Assembly: GCA_014706295.1 (NCBI GenBank)
Contig: JACSVZ010000002.1
Location: 55,404,660 to 55,468,659 of the forward strand
Direction: 5' to 3'
DNA: 64,000 nucleotides
DNA from: Lycocorax pyrrhopterus obiensis
Taxonomy: Eukaryota > Chordata > Aves > Passeriformes > Paradisaeidae
In this document: positions 11,052-21,300 of the stretch, in pieces
Layout: each line of letters begins with the position of its first letter
How positions within the stretch are numbered: position 1 is the stretch's first letter
Notes under the pieces: model-generated
Databases searched by the model: none
What the model was told of the DNA's origin: nothing
What the model saw: the letters and a program-made list of their open reading frames with translations, nothing else
Position numbers and translations under genes: made by a program

Positions 11052-12860
11052 ATGTGGTCTAGCTTACCCTGGTTCGGGTGGCATGTGGCCGTGGCTATAT
11101 TCCTCCTCTTCGCAGCTCCTTATCTAAACATGGGTCCTCTGACTAAGGCTACTGTTGCTGTTATCCAGTTTGCACTATGGGTTGATAAGGTGAGGAATTC
11201 ATGGTTTTTTAACTTCCTCCGGAATGTGGGCACATGGATAAATGGCTATCACACGCTAAGTGCATGTTTTTGGGGTTATGTTAAAAATGGTACCTTCTGT
11301 GAGGAAATGACACCAGGGGAAGTTTTCTCCCAACCCTTCAACCAGTTCTTTGGGTCCACTCCACCAGTTTTCGAAGGGTTCAGATTTCCTCTGGATACTA
11401 ACCAAGTGATACTGGTAGGCCTACTCTATTTAGCATTCAAAGATAAGTTGAGATTGATTTGGATGACTACCCAGACACCCACCCCAGAGACTAGAGATCC
11501 TGCCCCAGAACCTGACAGGGCCCCAGAGAGTAGAGATCCTGCCCCACAGCCTGACCCTGCCCAACAGCCCACCTCAGAAATGAACCACCCGGATTGGATG
11601 GGGGTAATGGAGGAGAAGATACGCCAGGTGCTGAGGGAATACACCTCCCCAGCTAGTGAAAAACCCTCTCCCTGCACTAGAGAGGGAGAGTCTGATGGCG
11701 CAGCAGTGGAACCCACGGATGTTACAATTGTCCAGGCTCCAGCTGAACCACAAGGGCAATCACAGCCAGCAGCAGTCGCCCCTGTGCAGAGGAGGAAATA
11801 TAAGACTAAGTCAGTACGCCCAGTTAATGATGACGAGGAACCAGGGCCCTCACAACCAGCAGGGGAGCCAGAACCTGAAATCATCACCGAGTCCCTGTCG
11901 TATGAGAGTCTCCGTAATATGCGGAAAGACATTGTGCGGCGGGGGCGTGAGGCTTATACAACCTGGTTACTTCGGGTTTGGGACCTTATGGGTACAGGCG
12001 TGCAACTGGATAATGGCGAGGCAAGGTATTTGGGACCCTTGACCCAGGACCCAGGGGTGGATCAGGTATTCTCGAGGGAGCCAGGGCCCCTTTCTCTCTG
12101 GGAGCGGCTTTTAATGAGTGTGAGAGAGAGGTTCGTCCACAAAGAGAGAATGCAGGAGTACCATCACAGAATGCAATGGAAGACACTTGAGGAAGGGATC
12201 CAACAGCTAAGAGAAGTGGCAGTATTAGAGGTACTCTTTGGGAGGGATGGACAGCATGATAATGACCCCGACAAGGTCAAGTGCACAGGGCAGATGTTGT
12301 GGAACCTGGCAAAGCTAGGGCCACAGCAATACACCCCCTTCATTGCAATGATTAATGCCGAGGACAACCAAGAAACAGTGGGCTCCGTTGCCAACAAGCT
12401 CAGAAATTATGAGAGTATGGTTAATGGCCCACTAAAGGCTCATGTCTCTGCCGTGGTTAAGGACCTCAAAGAGGAGTTTAAAGAGGAGATTAGGGGGATG
12501 AGGGAGGAGTTGAAGAAGATCAGTGTGGCACCAGTGCGAGTCACAGGCCCCCAAATCAGAGCCCGACATTCCCCAGCTAGAGAGAGAGGGTACACCTCAC
12601 GAGATGAGCTGTGGTTTTTCCTGTGTGACCATGGGGAAGACATGAGAAGGTGGGATAGGAAACCCACTTCTGTCCTGGCAGCACGGGTGCGTGAACTCAA
12701 GGAGAGAGACGCTAACCGAGGGGGTTCTGCTAGAGTGAGAGTAGCCTCAGCCTCCCGTGACCGAGCTGACAGGTATTCCAGAAGGGAGGATGATATGTCG
12801 GATCCCCTTGAAGGAACTTCTAGCATGTATGCCCAGGGAGGAAATGATAACCAGGGCTAG
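11052..12860 (+). CDS. gag: ERV Gag polyprotein (intact frame, ends at TAG before pol)
   Basis: Gag would form the particle core. The first ATG after the primer site is at 11052, with A at -3 and no upstream ATG in the short leader, giving about 602 residues. The frame is open back to 11019 but only with a GTG. The N-terminus is hydrophobic (about residues 10-24 and 35-44) with a third apolar stretch at about 118-129, so a membrane-associated matrix region is likely. A proline-rich linker follows (about 141-174, with a repeated RDPAPxP unit), then an acidic/proline region. A capsid-like helical part covers about 290-470, a charged coiled-coil-like helix about 468-491, and a basic Arg/Ser-rich tail the rest. 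No CCHC zinc knuckle is present. The frame ends at TAG 12858-12860 and continues in the same frame into pol. No frameshift or internal stop was seen. Assignment rests on position, composition and the adjoining pol. Confidence 0.85.
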   Translation: MWSSLPWFGWHVAVAIFLLFAAPYLNMGPLTKATVAVIQFALWVDKVRNSWFFNFLRNVGTWINGYHTLSACFWGYVKNGTFCEEMTPGEVFSQPFNQFFGSTPPVFEGFRFPLDTNQVILVGLLYLAFKDKLRLIWMTTQTPTPETRDPAPEPDRAPESRDPAPQPDPAQQPTSEMNHPDWMGVMEEKIRQVLREYTSPASEKPSPCTREGESDGAAVEPTDVTIVQAPAEPQGQSQPAAVAPVQRRKYKTKSVRPVNDDEEPGPSQPAGEPEPEIITESLSYESLRNMRKDIVRRGREAYTTWLLRVWDLMGTGVQLDNGEARYLGPLTQDPGVDQVFSREPGPLSLWERLLMSVRERFVHKERMQEYHHRMQWKTLEEGIQQLREVAVLEVLFGRDGQHDNDPDKVKCTGQMLWNLAKLGPQQYTPFIAMINAEDNQETVGSVANKLRNYESMVNGPLKAHVSAVVKDLKEEFKEEIRGMREELKKISVAPVRVTGPQIRARHSPARERGYTSRDELWFFLCDHGEDMRRWDRKPTSVLAARVRELKERDANRGGSARVRVASASRDRADRYSRREDDMSDPLEGTSSMYAQGGNDNQG

Positions 12861-12879
12861 AGGGGCCCTGCCTCTAGCC
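12855..12879 (+). promoter_or_regulatory. Perfect 9-bp hairpin containing the gag TAG stop
   Basis: GGCTAGAGG (12855-12863) pairs perfectly with CCTCTAGCC (12871-12879) across a 7-nt loop. The TAG stop (12858-12860) lies inside the 5' arm. Because pol is in the same frame, this is a candidate RNA element for stop-codon readthrough. The mechanism is inference. Gammaretroviruses use UAG readthrough with a downstream pseudoknot, but here the stop itself is paired. Confidence 0.6.
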
Positions 12880-15800
12880 AGGAAGAGGCATGGGAGAACC
12901 GGGTCTTTTGGACAGTGTGGATCCGATGGCCTGGCACATCAGAGCCACAGAAATATGACGCGTTGGTTGATACTGGTGCACAGTGTACTTTAATGCCATC
13001 GGGACATGTGGGGGCAGAACCCGTTTCTATTGCTGGCGTGACAGGGGGATCACAGCAGTTGACCTTGTTGGAAGCTGAGGTGAGCCTGACTGGGAAGGAG
13101 TGGCAAAAGCATCCGATTGTGACTGGCCCAGAGGCCCCATGTATTCTGGGCATAGACTTCCTCCGGAACGGCTACTACAAAGACCCAAAAGGACTCAGGT
13201 GGGCATTCGGAATAGCTGCTGTGGAGGCAGAGGGCATTAGGCAATTGAACACCCTGCCTGGACTCTCCGAGAATCCTTCTGCAGTTGGGCTCCTGAAAGT
13301 GGAAGAGCAACGAGTGCCAATTGCCACCTCAACAGTGCACCGCCGGCAGTATCGGACAAATCGGGATGCCGTGATCCCCATCCACAAGATGATCCACGAG
13401 CTAGAGAGCCAAGGGGTGGTCAGCAAGACCCACTCACCCTTCAACAGCCCCATTTGGCCTGTGCGCAAATCTGACGGGGAATGGAGATTGACTGTGGACT
13501 ATCGTGCCTTGAATGAAGTGACTCCACCACTGAGCGCTGCCGTGCCAGACATGTTGGAGCTCCAGTACGAGCTGGAGTCCAAGGCAGCGAAGTGGTACGC
13601 CACCATTGACATTGCTAATGCATTTTTCTCCATTCCTTTGGCACCGGAGTGCAGGCCTCAGTTTGCCTTCACTTGGAGGGGCGTGCAGTATACCTGGAAT
13701 CGATTGCCCCAGGGGTGGAAGCACAGTCCCACCATTTGCCATGGACTGATCCAGGCCACACTGGAAAAGGGTGAGGCTCCAGAACATCTGCAGTACATTG
13801 ATGACATCATTGTGTGGGGGAACACGGCAACAGAAGTATTTGAGAAAGGAGAGAAAATCATCCAAATTCTCCTGGACGCTGGCTTCGCCATCAAGAAGAG
13901 CAAAGTCAAGGGACCTGCCCGAGAGATCCAGTTCCTGGGAGTAAAGTGGCAAGATGGATGACGTCAGATTCCCACTGAGGTCATCAACAAGATCACTGCT
14001 ATGTCCCCACCAACCAATAAAAAGGAAACTCAAGCTTTCCTAGGAGCCCTAGGTTTTTGGAGGATGCACATTCCCGAGTACAGCCAGATTGTGAGTCCGC
14101 TCTACCTGGTTACCCGCAAGAAGAACAATTTCCATTGGGGCCCTGAACAGCAACAAGCCTTCACACAGATCAAGCAAGAAATCGCTCATGCAGTAGCCCT
14201 GGGCCCAGTCAGGACAGGACCCGAGGTGAAGAATGTGCTCTACTCTGCAGCCAGGAACAAGGGTCTGTCCTGGAGCCTTTGGCAGAAGGTGCCTGGTGAG
14301 ACTCGGGGCCGACCACTGGGATTCTGGAGCCGAAGCTACAGAGGGTCCGAAGCCAACTATACTCCCACAGAGAAGGAAATCCTGGCCGCCTATGAAGGAG
14401 TCCAGTCTGCCTCAGAAGTAATCGGCACAGAAGCACAACTCCTCCTGGCACCCCGACTACCGGTGCTGGGGTGGATGTTCAAGGGAAAGGTCCCTTCCAC
14501 GCATCACGCCACTGACGCTACTTGGAGCAAATGGATTGCCCTCATCACGCAGCGCGCCCGAATTGGGAACCCGAATCGCCCTGGGATCTTAGAAATAATT
14601 ACGAATTGGCCAGAAGGTGAGACCTTTGGGTTATCTTCTGAAGAAGAAGAGGAGCAAGTGACACGTGCCGAAGAAGCCCCACCATATAATGAGCTACCGG
14701 AGAATGAAAGACAATACGCCCTCTTCACTGATGGTTCCTGCCGAATTGTAGGTGCTAGCCGGAAATGGAAAGCTGCTGTATGGAGCCCCACACGACAAGT
14801 TGCACAAGCTACCGAAGGAGAAGGTGGATCGAGCCAACTTGCTGAACTCAAAGCTGTCCAATTAGCTCTGGACATAGCTGAAAGAGAGAAGTGGCCAAAG
14901 CTCTACCTCTACACTGATTCGTGGATGGTAGCCAATGCTCTGTGGGGTTGGCTGGAAAGGTGGAAGAAGGCCAATTGGCAGCGTAGAGGAAAACCAATCT
15001 GGGCTGCTGATGAGTGGAAAGACATTGCCGCTCGGGTAGAGAAGCTATCCGTGAGAGTCCGCCACGTAGATGCTCACGTCCCCAAGAGCCGGGCTAATGA
15101 AGAACATCATAACAACAAACAGGTAGATCAGGCCGCGAAAATAGAGGTGTCACAGATAGACTTGGACTGGCAACACAAAGGAGAGTTGTTCTTAGCTCGA
15201 TGGGCCCATGATGCCTCAGGCCATCAGGGCAGAGATGCCACCTATAAGTGGGCACGAGACCGAGGGGTGGATCTAACCATGGACAGTATCTCCCAGGTGA
15301 TCCATGACTGTGAGACGTGCGCTGCGATCAAGCAAGCCAAGCGAGTGAAACCCCTATGGTATGGTGGGCGATGGTCCAAATACAAGTATGGGGAGGCCTG
15401 GCAGATTGATTACATCACACTGCCTCAAACACGCCAAGGCAAGCGCTATGTGCTCACAATGGTAGAAGCCACCACTGGATGGCTGGAGACCTACCCTGTG
15501 CCTCATGCTACTGCCCGAAACACCATCCTGGGCCTTGAAAAGCAAGTCCTGTGGAGGCATGGTACCCCCGAGAGAATTGAATCTGACAACGGGACTCATT
15601 TCAAGAACAGCCTCATAAACACCTGGGCTAGAGAACATGGCATTGAATGGGTGTACCATATCCCTTACCATGCACCAGCAGCTGGGAAGGTTGAGCGGTG
15701 TAATGGATTGCTGAAAACCACCTTGAAGGCACTGGGCGGGGGGACGTTCAAAAACTGGGAGATGCATTTAGCAAAAGCCACCTGGTTAGTGAACACCCGA

Positions 15801-16043
15801 GGCTCCACCAACCGAGCAGGCCCTGCCCAATCTGAACCCCTACAAACAACAGATGGGGATAAGGTTCCAGTGGTACACATGAGAGGTATGCTTGGAAAAA
15901 CTGTTTGGGTTAATTCTGCCTCGAGCAAAGACAAACCCATCCGTGGGGTTGTCTTTGCTCAGGGACCAGGTTGCACCTGGTGGGTGATGCAAAAGGATGG
16001 AGAGACCCGATGCATACCTCAAGGGGACCTTGTTTTAGGGTGA
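12861..16043 (+). pseudogene. pol: ERV Pro-Pol frame, interrupted by one in-frame TGA
   Basis: Encodes protease, reverse transcriptase, RNase H and integrase, the replication enzymes of the element. The frame follows gag's TAG without a shift and has no early ATG, so it would be made as Gag-Pol by readthrough. The protease has the DTGA active-site motif (12969-12980) and a LGIDF segment. RT shows LTVDYRALN, LPQGW and YIDD (13794-13805). A TGA at 13959-13961 then ends the frame. The same frame resumes at once with the thumb/connection region. RNase H has TDGS (Asp 14730-14732) and YTDSW (Asp 14916-14918). Integrase has an HHCC zinc site (about 15207-15325) and a D-D35-E triad (Asp 15408-15410, Asp 15585-15587, Glu 15693-15695, exactly 35 residues between the last two). 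The stop at 16041-16043 closes pol. All catalytic motifs are present, so damage is limited to the single nonsense codon. It is scored as a pseudogene for that reason. Confidence 0.92.
13959..13961 (+). other. Premature in-frame TGA within pol
   Basis: The TGA falls after the RT palm and before the thumb/connection region. Coding resumes in the same frame with no length change. The upstream part would still yield protease and most of the RT palm, but no RNase H or integrase. It could be a sequencing error or a fixed nonsense change. Confidence 0.85.
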
Positions 16044-16181
16044 ACTACCCATGGCACTGTACTTGTATCAGTATCTGCATGTATATATATGTATATAGTT
16101 AGGGTGATGCATGTGTGTATATGGTTGAAAGGGTTAAGTTTGATGTAACATGTTAGTATGGGAAAAATTCGGGGTGGATAA
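16044..16181 (+). other. Provirus 3' non-coding spacer with weak polypurine tract; no env
   Basis: Only 138 bp lie between the pol stop and the 3' LTR. The segment is TATA-rich and ends with GGGGTGGATAA directly before the LTR, the expected place of the polypurine tract, though it is interrupted by pyrimidines. No envelope or accessory frame fits here. Confidence 0.7.
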
Positions 16182-17066
16182 TGTTGGGGGTTTGATGAGT
16201 TCTCCTGTTTTTTTTTTTTTTGTTTTTTTTTTTTTTTCTCTTAAAGAATTTTCCCCATATCTGTTTTCCAAGGGGACGAATCACTGGGTGCTTAAGAAGA
16301 ACAAAAGGGCCAGCCACAGAGGGCGGGGGTACGAACTAGCTACTTGTTTTTCACCTGGGGGGTGGGGGAGCAGGGTTTGCTGGTACCCGCGGAGTGAGGA
16401 AGGTGTGGGTCAGAGCTGGAGGTTTCTTCTTTTCGGCGGTTTTTTTTTTTTCCTTCCACCTGAGAAACCCAGATTCCGAAGCCCACCTTTTCCCTGCCCT
16501 GCTGCGTGCCGGGCCGCAGCCGCTTTGCTCCTGCTGCCTCTTGGACCCCTTCGCTGCACTGTAGCCCGCACACCCTCGCCAGCTGAGACCTCCCGGCGCT
16601 CCCACTGCAGCCCCGCAGTTTGCTACATCTCGTCTGCCACCCGGGATCTGTGCTCGTCTCTGCTGCTCCAGCCTGCTGCTCCCGAGGGTCCGGCCGGACA
16701 CCGGGATCAGCCACCCAGAGGGTTTGTGAAGCTTTTCGTCCATCCTTTCCCGGGACCCTGAGCCGCTCCTGCCAGCTGTGACTGGAACTGCACCGAAGGG
16801 GGGGGAGGGGGTGCCCGACAGCCGAGAGGGGCTGGCACTGGGTTTGTGGTTGTGTTTGCTGTTACTGCCATAGTTATTGTTGTTTGTTTGCCTTGTCATA
16901 CATATATATATATTAGTAAAGAACTGTTATTCCTACCCCTCATATCTTTGCCTGAAAGCCCCTTAATTTCAAAATTATAATAATTCGGAGGGAAGGGGGT
17001 TGCATTTTCCATTTCAGGGGAGGCTTCTGCCTTCCTTGACAGACACCTGTCTTTCAAACCAGGACA
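16182..17066 (+). repeat. 3' long terminal repeat of the provirus
   Basis: Begins TGTTGGGGGTTTGATG and ends CCAGGACA, matching the 5' LTR almost throughout. By eye the two differ at about seven bases plus small indels, mainly in homopolymers and at the poly(T) tract, which is interrupted by a G in this copy. Confidence 0.95.
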
Positions 17067-17071
17067 CACAT
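17067..17071 (+). repeat. Provirus target-site duplication, right copy (CACAT)
   Basis: Exact copy of 10055-10059, directly after the terminal CA of the 3' LTR. Confidence 0.9.
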
Positions 17072-18225
17072 AAGTAAAAACTGAAGAATAACTGCACATA
17101 CCATAGACTTGAACTGCAATTGTTGACATCTTTTAAACAACATACCATTTCTAATAGGCAACAAACTTTTGGTTTGTTAATTCAGTGAAATGCTCTTAGC
17201 TGGCAGATGAATTTGGGGAATGTAATGGGTTATATAGCTAATTTTAGTATAGCTATGTTCAGTTTAACAGGAAGTACTAATTTACAGAGTAGTAATTTCA
17301 TAAAAATTAGGTGCTGATGCTTTACATGAGGAACACACTTCATCTCAGTCACTGTGGAGGAAGCCAAGTGTGGCATTCCTGCCAGCCATCTGCCATGCTT
17401 CTCACCTAGAATGAGCACAGAACTCCTGACTGAGCCCAAACACAAGAGGGGGCAGGACAGATTACCCAGAAGGTATACAGAGATGTTGCCTTTGCCTACA
17501 AGGAGGAATTAAGAAAGTCAAAGCTCAGCTGAAACTAAAACTAGCAAAGTCTGATAAGGACAAAGAGAAAGGCTACTCTAAGGACATCAGGAACACAAGA
17601 AAGACTAAGAAAACTGTAGGGCCAGTGTTCAGTGACACGGGTGACAGGCAGAATGGCCTGGATAATAACAAATGCGAAGATGGAAATCTTTATGTGTAGG
17701 AATCAAATAAGCAAAACTGTCTGACAGGGTATGGGCCTCAAAATGGTCATGTTGAAGAGCAAGAGGATCATCAGTTACATTCATCAGAAACTAGGAGATT
17801 AGTCAGAAGTATTTGTTTGAAGTAAAGGAGTCCTCTTGAAAATAAAACCAAAATCAAATTGAAAGTCTATACCAGTAGCAGAGACCTTAGAGGGGTAACA
17901 GCAGCAGTCAAAACCTGGTTTGATGCTGTCAGAAGTCACCCCACTGACTGCATGGTAATATCTGTCCAGGCTAAACAATACAGCATCCCTCCCAGTGGAT
18001 ACAAGATCCTGCACTCCAGCTAGCAGGTGGTCAGTACAGGGAGGGTCAGTACACACCTTAAGTGTGTGAATGTGAGATTGTTGGGTAGCTCTCACTGCAT
18101 TAGGGCACATGCATTAGCACATAGCACAGCACACATTAGAGAACAGCAGAGGTACACACAAATCTAGAGTGTCCACATCTCCAGCAGAAATCGTGCTAAT
18201 AGGGGACCTTGGAGTTGAAGAACAG
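17072..18225. other. Non-coding sequence, nothing recognised
   Basis: No exon or RNA gene seen. The base composition from about 17440 to 18180 is more even than the surrounding AT-rich DNA and may include an old, unrecognised repeat. Confidence 0.35.
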
Positions 18226-18227
18226 AA

Positions 18228-18390
18228 CAGTTAAACACCAGCCTAGAGAGGCTGTGAAATGTCCATCCCTGAAGATGGTGAAAACTTAATTAGACAAGGC
18301 TCTGAAAAACCTTTTCTAATTGACAATACTTTGGGCAAAGGATGACCTCCAAAGAATCCTTCCAAAAGAAAATATATGATTCTATACTTA
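18228..18390 (+). mobile_element. Old, diverged CR1 LINE 3' fragment
   Basis: Reads like a degraded CR1 3' region: CAGCCTAGAGAGGCTGTG, TCCATCCCTGAAGATG, an AACTTAATTAGACA-like segment, TTTGGGCAAAGGATGACCTCC, and a tail with ATGATTCTATA. Many substitutions show it is older than the copies at 47-49 kb and 58-62 kb. Confidence 0.7.
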
Positions 18391-21300
18391 TTATTGCTCT
18401 CAACTTTGAAACTAAACCTCAATATAAGCTTTCTTTAATTAGATGTTTTAATATTTCTTCAAGGGTCTTGTCACAATTTCTTCCATTCCATTTAACTTTT
18501 AATTAAGCTGATGTATGTCAGTGTATTTAATTTCTTGTTATAAAGTTCGGTACTACAGAAACCTAGACATACTGTAATATGCTAATTAGTCTAATACTAT
18601 AAATATCATTATGCTACTTCTCAGGAAAATATAAGATACCAATACTTCACATGCATGCAGAAATACTTCTAAGATGTTTCACTTCAATAACTTTCTGATT
18701 ACACAAAAAGTTATTTTGCTGCATGGGATAAAGAATTTTGCTGCTGCATGGGATAAAGAATTTAATACATGCTGTAACATTAGAATTTTCATAAAAAATA
18801 ACTAAAGAGAACACCAAACCACAACCAGACAAAGAACAGTTTGCTATTGTCTTTTATAGTTTAGAAAGGTTAACACAAAAGCAAAGAACATTACAATATC
18901 TGCTGCATTTACAGTTCAAAATTCCTGAGTCACATCTATTGCATGCCTAATTCTATAGGCATGGTTACACATTGTATTACACAACTGATGAAGTGACATC
19001 CTGTTGCATTTCATTCCAAAACACTGAAGTGTCTGAAGGCCCCAAAAAACCCAGAAGACCTGTGACAATATCACTCAAATGCCTCTCCTCTGTCTTCACT
19101 TCAGGCATATATACATTTTTATCTCTTCCACAAGTCTTTGCTGTCTGCTCTTCTTCATACTACCTTCTGACTAAAGGTTCTCCTTATTTCTTTTTTTGCT
19201 TCCTAGGAAAAAAGTCTGATTTGTCTTAAGAGAAAAAAAATGAGCTACACTACAAGTTAAGGGCCTATCACTCACCACCTTCAGTGGCACCACCTGTTGT
19301 AAATGCCTGGGTGTATGCCAGCATACTTGGCATTACATAGGATCCAGATACCTTAGTGGGAACAGGCTATAAATAACAGACCAAAACTCTCCATTTCTCT
19401 TTCAAGAAAGACTACAAGATAACTAAAATTCACCTGTGTAGACACCATCTCTGTATAATTGATTCAACAACAGAGAAGAATGGCACTGCTCTAGAACTGA
19501 TGTCTGCTTGAAACAGAATCTGAATGCAAAAGTATTAGTACTGCAATGGTTGCATTCATATGTGAGGAGGAGCATAATCATATTGGAAGCCACATTCTTG
19601 TTTGCTTGATCTTCACTGCTTTGTCCAAGCAAACTTCAAAGGAGACAAAGCAAATAGACATAGAAAAATTTAAAATTATGCAAGACAGACACAAGAGTCT
19701 TCCTCAGAAGAAAGACCCTATACAAAGAGAGGGTACTCTCTTTGCAATAAATGTTTGCTCATAGGTCCAAAAGCACCCATGCAAGAAAAAGGGCTGCATG
19801 ATCACAGGGTGACCATGACCCAACAAAGGGACATGTAGGAAGGAGAGAAATAGATTAGGTTTTAATGCACTGAGAAAGAAACAGACTGGTTTTAATACAA
19901 TAATTTTAAGGACTCATTTAGAATTTTCATTCAGAATGACCTTGTTCAGAATATTAACTGAAACAAGAACTATTGCCAAAAAAGAACTGCTACTATAAGT
20001 GAAAGAGCCTAACATTAAAGGGAAAATGCAAAGACTGAGAAAAGCCTATCATTACAATCTGCCAAAAGATTACAGTGCTTAACACTGTATTGGAGGCAAA
20101 GTTATTCCACCTGATGAACAGTGTTTCTGTTTTAAGGAGCTGTTCATCTCTCATCATGGCCCACTTCAAAAACTGTTAGCACAAAATTTCTGCTCTGAGT
20201 GGACAAGCTTATGCCAGCTTTTTCAGGAAAAGAACTTAACTCTTTAGACAACTGCACAATCCACCCCCTTAATGCAGTACATTTACAGTTTACTTGCTGT
20301 TTTAAAATCTGAGAAATACAACTTCTTATGAGTTCATGGTATTTAGCAATAGAATTACAATTCCTTAGAGGGAGTTGAAATCCCTCAGTTTGTTGCTGTT
20401 ATGAAGTTAGAGACCAACAGAAAGTCCCCAGTTAAGACAATCAAAAAGCCATTATGCAGCTTGCAAGGGTCTGCAAATGCCTGATGAATCCATGAAGTCA
20501 ACAGTGCCTGGCTAGCATTAGCAAATGTAAAGCAGTGCAAGACAGTAAATGTACTAAGGCATCCTACAGCCCTGTAGAACTACAGTACACCTCCAGACCT
20601 GCCAAGCTATCTTTGGTGACCTTCACCAGTCTTTGCAAATTACCAAAATTCCAGAACAACGTCTTGAAGTGATGCAATTTCAAGTGGTGGCAACTTGTTT
20701 TATGAAGTATGAGTTCTCTGACAGTCAGTTGCCAACAGCTGCAACTGGAGATACCATTACTGCACAAAGTACTTTACATACACAATATTATCATCAGTGA
20801 CACGCAGCATCTGGAAAGCTCTTATAATGGTGACTCACCAGAGGATCTCTCAGGGCACAATGTAAAGCATATATAGTTTCCAGAGAAGCAGCATAACACA
20901 GATTGGCTTTTCTAGAATCACTACTGTTCTTTTCTAGAATCAGCTACTATAAATGCTGAAGATCTGGGAATAAACTAAGAATTCAAACGGAACTTTAAAA
21001 CATAAGGGAATGACAGCACTAAAAGGAGCACTATAAAAAAAATTATGAAAATGCATAATAAAAAAAAAACACAAGGATCTTCCAGAAGTATTTATTCTAA
21101 AATGAAGCAACTATCATTTTTATATTGTCAGCTTTTTCAAAATGAGTAACCTTTCTGTCATTTTGCAAAAGCATGATTCACTGCTCATTAAAAAACAAAA
21201 CACTGCTACTATATTGAGGCTCCACTTTTTTTAATGAAATGGAGAGCCCCATGGTAACAACCCACATTCTGTAACAAGCTGCAACTATTTAAAATATTTT

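Larger units (their letters stand above)
10060..17066 (+). mobile_element. Near-complete endogenous retrovirus (ERVL/spuma-like), 7.0 kb, no env
   Basis: This is a full provirus: 5' LTR (10060-10934), primer-binding site, gag, protease-RT-RNase H-integrase frame and 3' LTR (16182-17066), flanked by CACAT duplications. There is no env: only about 140 bp separate the pol stop from the 3' LTR. There is also no dUTPase domain after integrase, which mammalian ERV-L copies carry. Gag has no CCHC zinc knuckle, as in foamy viruses. The LTRs show about seven substitutions and a few small indels by eye (under 1%), so insertion was recent on an evolutionary scale. The sole clear coding damage is a TGA at 13959-13961. 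The class III assignment is inferred from the 5-bp duplication, the lysine primer site, the Gag features and the Pol style. A search against avian ERV libraries would settle it. Confidence 0.93.

Noticed and set aside
11426..15940. Antisense and shifted open frames over gag and pol
   Set aside because: Shadows of the sense gag-pol frame without motifs of their own.
16044..16181. Possible env or accessory gene after pol
   Set aside because: Only 138 bp with no meaningful open frame.
16150..16761. 203-codon frame within the 3' LTR and the matching frames in the 5' LTR
   Set aside because: It runs through poly(T) and GC-rich U3-like sequence with no retroviral domain, and the frame differs between the two LTRs because of indels.
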